DNA of 64,000 nt from an uncultured Pseudoruegeria sp. Lineage in GTDB: Bacteria > Pseudomonadota > Alphaproteobacteria > Rhodobacterales > Rhodobacteraceae. A program made the position numbers and the translations under genes. Shown in pieces: positions 52,169 to 60,510 of this stretch (within the stretch, counting starts at the first letter, position 1; each line of letters begins with the position of its first letter). The stretch is from positions 1 to 64,000 of the forward strand of contig CANMJD010000005.1 of the NCBI GenBank assembly GCA_947498155.1. The letters run 5' to 3'. The notes beneath the pieces were generated by a model. It saw only the letters and a list, made by a program, of their open reading frames with translations. It did no database searches and was not told where the DNA came from.

Positions 52169-52184
52169 ACCTGTATGTACAGGT
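52169..52184. promoter_or_regulatory. Perfect palindrome with lux-box half-sites
   Basis: ACCTGTA-TG-TACAGGT is a perfect 16-base palindrome. Its seven-base half-sites equal those of the Vibrio fischeri lux box (ACCTGTA ... TACAGGT), but the spacer is two bases instead of six. It lies between convergent genes, 0.5 kb from the LuxR gene start. Function is not shown; the two-base loop makes an RNA hairpin unlikely, so a protein site fits better. Confidence 0.4.
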
Positions 52185-52336
52185 GGGCGCCAGGTAACAC
52201 AGCCAGGACCGTGACAGAGCCAGCTCCCTCGGATTTGCTTAAGGCCACCGGAATTGAACCACTGTTTACGAGAAGGGCAGCACCCGCCAAGGGGTTAGAT
52301 AGTCTTTTCCCTATCCTTTGCCAAGGGCGCGCGGGC

Positions 52337-53173
52337 TTAATAACCTGCGAGGTGGCATAAAGGGTGCTGACAAAAGGCCCGAAGCATTTTTAGATCGCTT
52401 GCCTGAGCGGCTCTGTTGCCGTCATTCCATAGCAATGAAAGTGCCGATTTTACCAAGGCCCAGCCAAATATGCGCGCCTCCGGTAGGGTAAGGGTATGTG
52501 CAAACGCTTGGCTCATTTGAGCAATGCGATGCGGATCGGTGTAGTCTGCAAACCCGATCGGGTTGGGGAAGGCATTTGCAACCTCATAGGCCGGGTCGCC
52601 AATCACCCCTTTCGGATCAATTACCCGCCATCCATCCCCGCAGCGCAGGATATTATCGTGGTGCAAATCCCCATGCAGGAGTTTTGGCGTTGGGCTGCTG
52701 GCAAGCAAGGTTTTGGCCGTGTCTTTGGCCCGGTTGATATCCGCCGCGTCCGCCGCTGTAACCCAAGCGGGTGGCCTCATCTCAAGCAGTGGGTCGACCC
52801 AGTCTGATAACTGCGGAAAAGGTGACTGGGCCAGCGGTGGGGCCTGCAACAATCGACAGGCCACCTGTGCTAGAATCTCGGTCGCCTTCTGATCCTCTCC
52901 GGCGCGGCATAGATCGCCGAGCTTTGGCCCGGCCAGCCAGCGTAACAAAAGCGCCGAGGGGGTGGCCGCCAAAACCTCGACAGCGCCGAAATTGGCCATG
53001 TGGTGCAGCCAGATCGGGGCGTCGGCTTCGTTTTTGGCATCCCCGTTGTGAAAGAGTTTAAGCGCCGCATCACCGTAACGGCTTTGCACGCGGTAGATCG
53101 TGGCAATGGCGGTGGTTTCCACCTGTCGGGGGGAGGTGATGTCCCATTCTGCCGGTATGCCCATCTCGGTCAT
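52337..53173 (-). CDS. Aminoglycoside phosphotransferase (streptomycin 6-kinase-like)
   Basis: This 278-residue small-molecule kinase of the APH fold resembles streptomycin/hydroxyurea 6-phosphotransferases. Brenner motif LLHGDLHHDNIL contains the catalytic Asp; the usual DxG motif is VIDPKG. AEVLAATPSALLLRWLAG-type blocks suit the family. Chromosomal homologs often have metabolic rather than resistance roles. It is transcribed toward the palindrome. Confidence 0.85.
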   Translation of the reverse strand: MTEMGIPAEWDITSPRQVETTAIATIYRVQSRYGDAALKLFHNGDAKNEADAPIWLHHMANFGAVEVLAATPSALLLRWLAGPKLGDLCRAGEDQKATEILAQVACRLLQAPPLAQSPFPQLSDWVDPLLEMRPPAWVTAADAADINRAKDTAKTLLASSPTPKLLHGDLHHDNILRCGDGWRVIDPKGVIGDPAYEVANAFPNPIGFADYTDPHRIAQMSQAFAHTLTLPEARIFGWALVKSALSLLWNDGNRAAQASDLKMLRAFCQHPLCHLAGY

Positions 53174-53235
53174 TTCTGCGCCCCCCTTTGGCCCGTTCGG
53201 GCAAAGGGAGCACGCTGTTTGCCAGCTGTCAAAGC

Positions 53236-53661
53236 CTAAGCCGCGTCGACCGCATGTAGATCACCGCGCATCCGCGCCATGTGATCCTCCCAGCCTTTAT
53301 CAAGCGCGAGGGTCAGGCCAAAGGCTTCGGCCCCTTGCGGCAATCCGCTGTGTTCCAGTGCCAGCTTAACACCGCCTGCAACCTCGGAAATCCACCATTT
53401 GACGGTACTGACGGCATCGCCCATGGGTTTGATGGTAAAGGTGTATTCAAGATAGCTATAGGGGGTGGCCTTGTTTACGGTGCCCCACATCAGAAGATCA
53501 CCTGTCTCAGTGCCGAACATCTGGTAGTCCTGCCCCTCAATCAGAGGCGACTTTGGTTTGTGAAACCACTTGGCCAGCTGGGCAGGCTCGGTCAGAAAGG
53601 CCCAGACCTGCTCTGGGGTGGTCTTTAGGTAAATGGTCTTCTGCAAAGTTGTATCGCTCAT
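53236..53661 (-). CDS. SRPBCC/AHSA1-type protein
   Basis: This 141-residue single START-like (AHSA1) domain protein has the N-terminal TTPEQVWAFLTEPAQLAKWF and the aromatic GWEDHMARMRGDL at its end. These bind hydrophobic ligands or act with HTH partners. It overlaps the ArsR gene by four bases, a common ArsR-AHSA1 pair. Confidence 0.9.
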   Translation of the reverse strand: MSDTTLQKTIYLKTTPEQVWAFLTEPAQLAKWFHKPKSPLIEGQDYQMFGTETGDLLMWGTVNKATPYSYLEYTFTIKPMGDAVSTVKWWISEVAGGVKLALEHSGLPQGAEAFGLTLALDKGWEDHMARMRGDLHAVDAA

Positions 53662-53975
53662 GTTTTGTCCTTTTCAATTGCTGTTTTCAGGGCGTCCAGA
53701 CGGTCATCCCAGAAGCCGTCAAAGAAGCTGAGCCAGTCCAATACCGGTGCCATGCCCAAAGGGTTCAGGCTGTTCAGCCGTTCGCGACCGCGTGTTTGCA
53801 CCGTGATCAACCCGCCATCTGACAACACGGTGAGGTGTTTTTTTACTGCCGCGCGGGTCATGTCGAAGTTTTCTGCAACGGCGCCGATCGTCATGGCTTC
53901 CTTGCGCAAAAGCATAAGAATTTCGCGGCGTGTCGGATCGGACAGGGCGCGAAAAGCTTGTTGTCCTGTCTCCAT
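53658..53975 (-). CDS. ArsR-family transcriptional repressor
   Basis: This 105-residue winged-helix repressor has ALSDPTRREILMLL and the recognition-helix region TRAAVKKHLTVLSDGGLI. It has no metal-binding Cys motif of the classical ArsR type, as is usual for AHSA1-linked members. I prefer ATG 53975 (METGQQAF) with AAAGGA upstream over 53990. Two operator-like palindromes lie just upstream. Confidence 0.88.
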   Translation of the reverse strand: METGQQAFRALSDPTRREILMLLRKEAMTIGAVAENFDMTRAAVKKHLTVLSDGGLITVQTRGRERLNSLNPLGMAPVLDWLSFFDGFWDDRLDALKTAIEKDKT

Positions 53976-53993
53976 CGTGATTCCTTTCATGTG

Positions 53994-54031
53994 ATACCAT
54001 TTGGTATTCCTTATATGAAACCTTTTGGTAT
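53994..54031. promoter_or_regulatory. Tandem ArsR-type operator
   Basis: A perfect 14-base palindrome ATACCATTTGGTAT (53994-54007) is followed, 24 bases centre-to-centre, by a near copy AAACCTTTTGGTAT (54018-54031). They lie 19 to 56 bases upstream of the ArsR start, between it and the divergent mmcB. Autoregulation by the ArsR protein is the likely role (inference). Confidence 0.7.
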
Positions 54032-54070
54032 TGCGTCAAGGTGGCATTTCGGTTTTCTTACTTGCATTTT

Positions 54071-54085
54071 GTTCACCTATTGTTC
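54071..54085 (+). promoter_or_regulatory. LexA (SOS) box before mmcB
   Basis: GTTC-N7-GTTC, the alphaproteobacterial LexA site, is perfect here (GTTC 54071-54074 and 54082-54085) and ends 11 bases before the mmcB ATG. Confidence 0.85.
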
Positions 54086-54096
54086 ATGTTTATGCC

Positions 54097-54552
54097 ATGA
54101 CCGATACCCTTTCCCTTCAACCCGGCCAGCTTTTGGCACGCGGAGTCAGCCGCCATCTGCGGCACCATGACTTTGTCGCTATAGAGGAATTTGTCCCGGA
54201 TCGGGGATTGCGGGTGGATGTGATGGCGTTGGGGCCAAAGGGGGAAATCTGGGTGGTGGAGTGCAAATCCAGCCGCGCCGATTTTCAGAGTGATAGTAAA
54301 TGGCAAGGCTATCTGGAATGGTGCGACCGCTATTTCTGGGCGGTAGATGCCGATTTTCCAACGGAATTGCTACCCGAGGATACCGGCCTGATCATGGCGG
54401 ATGCTTATGACGCAGAGATCATTCGCATGGGGCCGGAGGATAAGCTCGCCGCCCCGCGCCGCAAAGTGTTAACGCATAAATTCGCCCGCCATGCCGCGCT
54501 GCGTTTGCAGGGCTTTCGTGATCCGGGGGTCAGCGCCCTTTTTGGGCCTTAA
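54097..54552 (+). CDS. mmcB: MmcB family DNA repair protein
   Basis: This 151-residue protein of the MmcB family has a restriction-endonuclease-like fold: DRGLRVDVMALGPKGE then WVVECKSSRADF, fitting D...E-x-K. MmcB in Caulobacter is LexA-controlled and protects against mitomycin C. The start ATG 54097 is the family start; the longer frame to 54025 crosses the LexA box. Its 3' end overlaps the opposite small gene by 23 bases. Confidence 0.92.
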   Translation: MTDTLSLQPGQLLARGVSRHLRHHDFVAIEEFVPDRGLRVDVMALGPKGEIWVVECKSSRADFQSDSKWQGYLEWCDRYFWAVDADFPTELLPEDTGLIMADAYDAEIIRMGPEDKLAAPRRKVLTHKFARHAALRLQGFRDPGVSALFGP

Positions 54553-54721
54553 CCGCTTCGGCTGCGGCGCGAATCTCTTCGGCGATTTCGATGGCCTCTT
54601 CCGGCTCGAAATCCATCGGCAGATCAATGCCGTCACCCTCGATATAAATACGCACCATGCCCAGCGACGTCGGCCCGATTTGCAAATTTGCGGTGACATC
54701 GCTTTCTTTGTTGATACCCAT
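54530..54721 (-). CDS. Small conserved acidic protein
   Basis: This 63-residue protein (MGINKESDVTANLQIGPTSL, then MVRIYIEGDGIDLPMDFEPE and a C-terminal helix EAIEIAEEIRAAAEAVKAQK) is conserved in Rhodobacteraceae; I believe it is the DUF6324 family but am not certain. No function is known. It overlaps mmcB at their 3' ends. Confidence 0.7.
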   Translation of the reverse strand: MGINKESDVTANLQIGPTSLGMVRIYIEGDGIDLPMDFEPEEAIEIAEEIRAAAEAVKAQKGR

Positions 54722-54803
54722 CGCGCTTACTCCTGTTTTGTCGCTGCGCTTTGGGTAATCCTTTCACAGAGGTCACGCAACCGCAAAGCCAACTTCAGTT
54801 TTC

Positions 54804-54832
54804 TTGAGATTAGCCCAAGAAACGCGTAGACT
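54804..54832 (+). promoter_or_regulatory. Promoter of tRNA-His
   Basis: TTGAGA (54804-54809), 17-base spacer, TAGACT (54827-54832): five and four matches to the sigma-70 hexamers. Transcription would start about 40 bases before the tRNA. Confidence 0.55.
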
Positions 54833-54875
54833 CCCCCTTGCATTCGTCAGGGGCCGACTGTAAATCACCCCTCGT

Positions 54876-54952
54876 GCCGCCTTAGCTCAGTAGGTTAGAG
54901 CGCTTGATTGTGGATCAAGAGGTCCCCCGTTCGAGCCGGGGAGGTGGTACCA
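54876..54952 (+). tRNA. tRNA-His(GTG)
   Basis: Cloverleaf of 77 bases including encoded CCA (54950-54952). Acceptor GCCGCCT (54876-54882) pairs AGGTGGT (54942-54948); anticodon stem CTTGA/TCAAG with anticodon GTG at 54910-54912. The base before position 1 is T and the discriminator is A73 (54949), so the usual G-1:C73 pair is absent, as known for alphaproteobacteria. Confidence 0.95.
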
Positions 54953-55028
54953 CCCAACCCTTCAGTTTTCTGAATATTGCGCCCGTAATCGGGTCGCAGG
55001 GGTTTTGGGGATGTCAAAGGCTGCGCGG

Positions 55029-55961
55029 CTAATGCCCCAGCAAGGCCAGCCAGACCCATACCGTTAAAATAGAAGAGGCCGTGGCAATCAAAACCGCACT
55101 GGCGGCCACCCGTTTGGCGACCCCATACATATTGGCAAAGACATAGGCATTGATCCCAGGTGCCATCGCCGAGGTCAGAATCGCAGAGCGGAAGGCAGAG
55201 GTGTCCAGCCCATTGGCGCTGCCAAAAATCCAGACCAGCGTCGGATGCATTACCAGCGAAATAACAACTACATACAGAATGGTGCGTAAATCGCCTTCGG
55301 GGCGGTAGCGATACAGCACACCGCCGAGGCCGAACAAAGCCGCAGGCAAGGCCGCGCGACCAATCAGCGATACCGCATCCGTAACCACCACCGGCACCGG
55401 TAAGTTACCCAGATTAACGGCAAAGCCCAACAGAATGGCGATGACCAACGCATTGGAAAACATCGCTTTTAAAACCCGCAGGGCGGTGACATGGGGTTTG
55501 CCCCCCCGATTGCGCACAACTTCCATCATCGTAATGCCAAGGCCATAGGCAAAGGGCGAGTGGATGGAAATAATCGCGTAATTCGCCTCGAGCGCGTCGG
55601 GGCCATAGGCCCGTTCAGTGATCGGCAGCCCCAGTAGCAGGGAATTGGAAAACAGGCAGCAAAACCCGATGGCAACGCTGTCTTCCCACGGGCGGCCAAA
55701 GATCAGCCGCGCGCCCAGAAGTCCCGCCATAAAGCAAAGAAAGGCAGCGCCGTAAAAGCTGCCCAGCAGGGCGATATCAAAATTCTGCTTTAGATCCAGT
55801 GTGGAAATCGCGCCAAACAACAGGCAGGGAATGGCGAAATTCTGGGTGAATTTCATCAAACCGTCGACACCGGCGTCGCTGAATTTTTTGCCCCAGACGG
55901 CCAGATAGCCAAAGCCGATGACCAGAAAGACCGGCAGAATGACTTCGATCAGGGCCTGCAT
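55029..55961 (-). CDS. AEC-family transporter
   Basis: This 310-residue polytopic membrane protein of the auxin efflux carrier family has about ten hydrophobic segments; the start VILPVFLVIGFGYLAVWG and QNFAIPCLLFGAIST are typical. Bacterial members move malonate, malate or other small acids; the substrate is unknown. It is the last gene in the reverse SPOR-to-AEC run, two bases after the MBL hydrolase stop. Confidence 0.9.
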   Translation of the reverse strand: MQALIEVILPVFLVIGFGYLAVWGKKFSDAGVDGLMKFTQNFAIPCLLFGAISTLDLKQNFDIALLGSFYGAAFLCFMAGLLGARLIFGRPWEDSVAIGFCCLFSNSLLLGLPITERAYGPDALEANYAIISIHSPFAYGLGITMMEVVRNRGGKPHVTALRVLKAMFSNALVIAILLGFAVNLGNLPVPVVVTDAVSLIGRAALPAALFGLGGVLYRYRPEGDLRTILYVVVISLVMHPTLVWIFGSANGLDTSAFRSAILTSAMAPGINAYVFANMYGVAKRVAASAVLIATASSILTVWVWLALLGH

Positions 55962-55962
55962 G

Positions 55963-56760
55963 TCAGACCGTATACCGTAGTGTCAGCCCATCATAGGCGG
56001 GCTGAATGTGGTCCGGTGTTTCCTGCAATACGGTTTCGTAATCCAGATCGATATGCATGTTGGTCAGTACGGCGGATTTGGGGGCCATGCGATCAATCCA
56101 GTCCAGCGCTTTTTGCAGATGGATATGGGTGGGGTGCGGGTCGCGGCGTAGCGCGTCCAATATCCAGCAGTCCAACCCTTTTAACAGGGGCCAGCTTTCG
56201 TCATAGATATCCGAGACATCGGGCAGATAGACCAAATCCCCGATGCGAAAGCCCAAAGCGTCGATCCGGCCGTGTTTGACTTTGATCGGCAGCAGCGTGA
56301 TGTCGCCGCCAGCCCCGGATACCTTTACCGTATCGTCGATGGAAAAGAGGTCCAGAATCGGCGGGTAAGAGGAATTTGGCGGCTGCACAAAGGCATAGCC
56401 AAAGCGCGAGATCAGATCGTTTTGCGTATCGGCATCCGCATAGACCGGCAGGCGGTTCTTGATGTTATAAACGACCTGACGCAGGTCATCGAGCCCATGC
56501 ACATGGTCGGCATGGGAATGGGTGAACACCACCGCATCCAGCGTGCCGACCTCGGCATCCACCAGTTGCTGCCGCATATCGGGACTGGTGTCGATCAGCA
56601 CGCGGGTGACGTCCGCGCCTTCTTGGCGTTCGATCAGCAAAGAACAGCGGCTACGTCGGTTTTTGGGATTGGCCGGATCGCAATCGCCCCAATTGCCGCC
56701 AATCCGCGGCACACCGCCCGAAGAGCCGCAGCCCAATATGCGAAAGCGGAGTTCAGCCAT
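55963..56760 (-). CDS. Metallo-beta-lactamase fold hydrolase, PhnP-like
   Basis: This 265-residue MBL-fold enzyme has FTHSHADHVHGLDDLRQ (metal site), GSSGGVPRIGG at the start and THIHLQKALDW, a layout shared with PhnP-type phosphodiesterases. Exact substrate unknown. Its ATG and the TatD stop overlap by one base, placing it in the holB-tatD operon. Confidence 0.9.
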   Translation of the reverse strand: MAELRFRILGCGSSGGVPRIGGNWGDCDPANPKNRRSRCSLLIERQEGADVTRVLIDTSPDMRQQLVDAEVGTLDAVVFTHSHADHVHGLDDLRQVVYNIKNRLPVYADADTQNDLISRFGYAFVQPPNSSYPPILDLFSIDDTVKVSGAGGDITLLPIKVKHGRIDALGFRIGDLVYLPDVSDIYDESWPLLKGLDCWILDALRRDPHPTHIHLQKALDWIDRMAPKSAVLTNMHIDLDYETVLQETPDHIQPAYDGLTLRYTV

Positions 56761-57569
56761 CAGCGGGCCTGCGTCGATTGCAGTGCGGCCTTGCAGAACA
56801 AGCGGTCAAAGTTGGCGCTGGTCTGGGTGGCGAAGGTCTCATAATCCAGTCCAAACACATCGGCACCGACTTTGGCGGTAAAGGCGCTATAGGCGGGTTC
56901 GTTGCGTTTGCCGCGATAGGGCGGTGGGGCAAGATAGGGGGCATCGGTTTCCACCAGAATGCGCTCTACCGGCGCGGCTGCAAAGATGTCGCGCAGTTCT
57001 TGGGATTTCGGAAAGGCCGAAATGCCGGACATCGACAGATAAAAACCGAGGTCCAAGGCCGCTTCGGCCAAGGCACGACCGGAGGAAAAGCAATGCATTA
57101 CGCAGCTATAGGCTCCGGCGGCATGTTCCTCTGACAGAATACGGGCCATGTCCTCATCGGCGGCGCGGGCATGAATGATCAGCGGCAGGCCGGTCTGGCG
57201 GGCGGCTTCGATGTGGATGCGCAGGCTTTCCTGCTGAATGTCTTTGCTGTCAGCGGTGTAATGGTAATCCAGGCCGGTTTCGCCGAGGCCGACAAATTTC
57301 GGATGCTGGGCCAATGCGACCAATGCGTCGACGGTGGCCAGCGGTTCTTCGGCGGCGCTCATCGGGTGGGTGCCGGCGGCATAGAATACCGGTGCATAGG
57401 CGTCAGCGATGGCGCGCACTTGGGGTTCCAGTCGCAAGCGGGTGCAGATGGTCACCATGCGGGTTACGCCTGCCGCTTGGGCACGCGCAATCACATCGGG
57501 TAATTCCTCGGCAAAATCGGGAAAATCCAGATGGCAATGGCTGTCGACGATCTGCGGAATCTCGGTCAT
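56760..57569 (-). CDS. TatD family deoxyribonuclease
   Basis: This 269-residue metal-dependent hydrolase has IVDSHCHLDFPDF (HxH ligand pair), GLGETGLDYHY, LPLIIHARAAD and LVETDAPYLAPPPYRG. TatD enzymes degrade DNA 3' ends or other substrates. I chose ATG 57569 because the longer frame to 57650 overlaps holB. It lies seven bases after holB. Confidence 0.93.
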   Translation of the reverse strand: MTEIPQIVDSHCHLDFPDFAEELPDVIARAQAAGVTRMVTICTRLRLEPQVRAIADAYAPVFYAAGTHPMSAAEEPLATVDALVALAQHPKFVGLGETGLDYHYTADSKDIQQESLRIHIEAARQTGLPLIIHARAADEDMARILSEEHAAGAYSCVMHCFSSGRALAEAALDLGFYLSMSGISAFPKSQELRDIFAAAPVERILVETDAPYLAPPPYRGKRNEPAYSAFTAKVGADVFGLDYETFATQTSANFDRLFCKAALQSTQAR

Positions 57570-57576
57570 AGCGGCC

Positions 57577-58713
57577 CTATCGCGCGGCGGTTTTTGCCGC
57601 CGTTTCAGTGATCTTGAAAACCATATCCAGCAGAAGCGCTGCGGGGTCAAGGTTCACGGCCCGCCCGTGGCGCATTCGCGCACCCAAATCCTGTTGCAGT
57701 GCCGCCCATTGCCGCGCCGCCGCTGCATTTGGCGACAATCGTTGCAGGATGGCGGCCTCTCCGGGGGCGGCTTCGATGGCGGGCGGGCTAACCGCCCCGG
57801 CCCGTGCTGTACGGGCCAGAAACAGATCAAGCAGATTGACCAGCATATCCAGCTGCGGTTCTTTGCCTTTGCCAAGGGCACTTTCGGCAAGGGCGATGGC
57901 CTGTTGCTGATCCACCCGTGGTGCGGCTGAAAACAGCGTAACAATGCGCTGATAAGTTTTGATCCCGTCCAGATGAATGATCCTCAAAGCCGTCCCGACA
58001 GAGCCACCACCCAATTCGGCCAGCTCAACCGGATGGCTGATCTCCTCCTCTCCGGCGGCCTTTAGGGCCTGCGCCATCGCATCGGCGTCTAACGTGGCAC
58101 ATCGCAACTCGCGACAACGCGAGCGGATCGTTGGCAAAAGGCGCGAGGGTTGGTGGCTGATCAACAACAGGATCGCATCCTGCGGCGGTTCCTCGAGCTG
58201 TTTAAGCAGCGCATTGGCCGCACTGACATTCAGCTCGTCGGCGGAGTCCACAATCACCACACGGCGTCCGCCATCGGCAGAAGAAAGCGCAAAGAAGTTG
58301 CGCATCTTGCGGACTTCATCAACGGTGATTTCCTGCCGCAACTGTCCGGTCTTTTCATTGACCGGGCGGCGCAGCACGAACAGGCCGGATTCAGATCCGG
58401 CGGCAAGGCGATGGGACACCGGGTGGTCGGCGTCGATCTCAAGGGTTTGGGCCGCATTTGGCAGATCGCCAAACATGCCGCCGTCACTCGATACGGGCGG
58501 GTTGGCGATCAAAAAGCGGGCGATACGCCAGGCCAGCGTGGCTTTGCCGACCCCCTCGGGGCCGGTGATCAGCCACGCATGGTGAAGCCGGTCGCCGTTA
58601 AAGGCCTCCAGAAATGCGGTTTCGGCCACGGATTGCCCCAACAGCGCCCGTGTTTCACGCGGATGCGGTGCGCCGTCGATCCGGTCCGGTTCCGGGGGGG
58701 TGTCGGTTTTCAT
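57577..58713 (-). CDS. holB: DNA polymerase III delta' subunit
   Basis: This 378-residue clamp-loader subunit has the P-loop region LITGPEGVGKATLAWRIARF and the SRC motif in TIRSRCREL. The zinc-module cysteines found in E. coli delta' are absent between residues 50 and 100. The start ATG 58713 overlaps the tmk TGA (ATGA). The C-terminal part is helical and Ala-rich. Confidence 0.93.
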   Translation of the reverse strand: MKTDTPPEPDRIDGAPHPRETRALLGQSVAETAFLEAFNGDRLHHAWLITGPEGVGKATLAWRIARFLIANPPVSSDGGMFGDLPNAAQTLEIDADHPVSHRLAAGSESGLFVLRRPVNEKTGQLRQEITVDEVRKMRNFFALSSADGGRRVVIVDSADELNVSAANALLKQLEEPPQDAILLLISHQPSRLLPTIRSRCRELRCATLDADAMAQALKAAGEEEISHPVELAELGGGSVGTALRIIHLDGIKTYQRIVTLFSAAPRVDQQQAIALAESALGKGKEPQLDMLVNLLDLFLARTARAGAVSPPAIEAAPGEAAILQRLSPNAAAARQWAALQQDLGARMRHGRAVNLDPAALLLDMVFKITETAAKTAAR

Positions 58714-59321
58714 GGCCATCGTGCCTGAACAACGGCCAGTACGTTCTCGGCAACCGAGTCAAGGCTGTCATCCCCGTCAATAACCACAAAACGATCCGGA
58801 TATTCCTGTGCCAGCGCCAGAAATCCGGCGCGCATTTTTTGCTGCAATGGCAGGCCGAAATCCTCAAACCGTTCTTCGGCGGTCTGGCGTCCCTTTGCAC
58901 GCGCCAGCCCCACTTCGGGGTCCATATCGATCAGAATGGTCAAATCAGGTTCGCGGCCAATCATAAGACTGTGCAGTTGATCGACCACAGCTCGCAGATC
59001 ACCCCGAGAAATGCCCTGATACATGCGGGTGCTATCGGCGAAGCGGTCACAGATCACAATCTCACCCGCCGCGAGGGCCGGTTCAATCGTGCGTTCCAGA
59101 TGATCGCGCCGCGCTGCTGTGAACAACAGGATTTCAGTCTCTGCCGACCATCGGTCCGGCTCTCCTTCCAGCACGAGGCTGCGAATTTCTTCGGCCCCCG
59201 GAGAGCCGCCGGGCTCGCGGGTATGCACGACCTTATTGCCCGCCGCGCGCAGCCGGTCCGCCAGCAGACGCGCTTGTGTGGATTTGCCCGACCCGTCGAT
59301 GCCCTCAAAGGAAATGAACAT
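58710..59321 (-). CDS. tmk: Thymidylate kinase
   Basis: This 203-residue kinase makes dTDP from dTMP. P-loop FEGIDGSGKSTQ (residues 5-16), THTREPGGSPGAEEIR-type block and VICDRFADSTRMYQG (DR motif) are clear. It is followed at once by holB and lies five bases after dacA. Confidence 0.97.
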   Translation of the reverse strand: MFISFEGIDGSGKSTQARLLADRLRAAGNKVVHTREPGGSPGAEEIRSLVLEGEPDRWSAETEILLFTAARRDHLERTIEPALAAGEIVICDRFADSTRMYQGISRGDLRAVVDQLHSLMIGREPDLTILIDMDPEVGLARAKGRQTAEERFEDFGLPLQQKMRAGFLALAQEYPDRFVVIDGDDSLDSVAENVLAVVQARWP

Positions 59322-59326
59322 CTGTT

Positions 59327-60490
59327 CTATTCGGCCGCCTGTGCTTCGCTGGTGACCTGTTTAAATAGCACCTGTGCGGCGGCCTTGAGCCGCGGTAGAA
59401 ACCCGCCACGGGTGATATCGCGATCCGCCACCAAGGGAATTTCAGCGTCCTGCATGCCCTCTAGCGCAATAACCAGCGTCGCGATTTCCTGCCCTTTGCT
59501 AATCGGGGCTTGCAGCGGAGATTTGTAGCGGACTTCGGCTTTCAAATCACCATGGGACAGGGCAGGGACCAGCAAGATCGCATCCCCAGCAGCCACCAGA
59601 CCAACGGTGGTTTCATTGCCCATCCACACAGGTGCGGTGGCAATTTGCGTGTTGCCCTTTGCAACGGTTTTTTCCACGAATTGCCGGAAGGCCCAGCTGA
59701 CCACACGTTCGGCTTCTTCGGCGCGGGCCTTTTCGCTGGTCAGGCCGGAAATCACGAAAGTCACACGGCGGCTGCCCTGTTTGGCCGATCCGACCAAGCC
59801 ATAACCGGCCTCTTGGGTGTGACCGGTTTTCAGCCCATCCGCGCCGATCCCGAGCTTGAGCAACGGGTTGCGGTTGAATCTGTTGTCCGGAGAACGACCA
59901 TCAAACGGAAATTCGGTCTGGGCGAAAAACGGATAATACTCCGGAAATTCATTGATCAGACGTTCCGCCAAAACACCCAGATCATGCATCGACATGCGTT
60001 GGCCGGGGTGTGGCCAGCCAGAAGCATTGGCAAAGCTGGAATCATTCATCCCCAAAGCTTTGGCGCGGGTGGTCATCTGGGCGGCAAAAGTGGCCTCTGA
60101 TCCGGCCAGACCTTCGGCGACGACAACACAGGCGTCATTGCCTGATTGCACGATGATCCCCAAAATCAGTTCTTCGACGGTTGGCCGGTCACGTTCATTC
60201 AGGAACATGGTCGAGCCGCCCATGGCCTTGGCCTTGGAGGACACAGGAAAGCGGGTCTCCATGGTGACGCGCCCGTCTTTCAAGGCTTCAAACAGCATGT
60301 TCAGCGTCATCAGTTTCGACATGGACGCCGGCGGGAGCGGAATGTCCGCTTGCTTTTCCAGCAAAACGGTGCCGGTGGTTTGATCCAGCACATAGGCCGA
60401 GGTCGCAGCTGTTTCAAAAGCCTGTCCGCTTATCGGGACGGCGAGTGCGAGGATCAGCGCGGTGGATTTCAGGCTTAGGCGGTTAAGCAT
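59327..60490 (-). CDS. dacA: D-alanyl-D-alanine carboxypeptidase (DacA-type, PBP5/6 family)
   Basis: This 387-residue penicillin-binding protein has a signal peptide, SMSK (Ser56 to Lys59) in PPASMSKLMTLNML, SGN in VQSGNDACVVVAEG, and KTG in LKTGHTQEAGYGLVG. It trims stem-peptide D-Ala. The C-terminal domain ends with a helix-like tail, a possible membrane anchor. It lies 20 bases after the SPOR gene. Confidence 0.95.
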   Translation of the reverse strand: MLNRLSLKSTALILALAVPISGQAFETAATSAYVLDQTTGTVLLEKQADIPLPPASMSKLMTLNMLFEALKDGRVTMETRFPVSSKAKAMGGSTMFLNERDRPTVEELILGIIVQSGNDACVVVAEGLAGSEATFAAQMTTRAKALGMNDSSFANASGWPHPGQRMSMHDLGVLAERLINEFPEYYPFFAQTEFPFDGRSPDNRFNRNPLLKLGIGADGLKTGHTQEAGYGLVGSAKQGSRRVTFVISGLTSEKARAEEAERVVSWAFRQFVEKTVAKGNTQIATAPVWMGNETTVGLVAAGDAILLVPALSHGDLKAEVRYKSPLQAPISKGQEIATLVIALEGMQDAEIPLVADRDITRGGFLPRLKAAAQVLFKQVTSEAQAAE

Positions 60491-60510
60491 ATGCAGGCTC
60501 CGTTTCCGGT

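Noticed and set aside
52200-52300. tRNA-like GGTTCAATTCC stretch on the minus strand
   Set aside because: T stem pairs poorly and no acceptor or anticodon arm closes.
54961-54974. TTCAGTTTTCTGAA as tRNA-His terminator
   Set aside because: A five-pair AT-rich stem without a T run is too weak to call.
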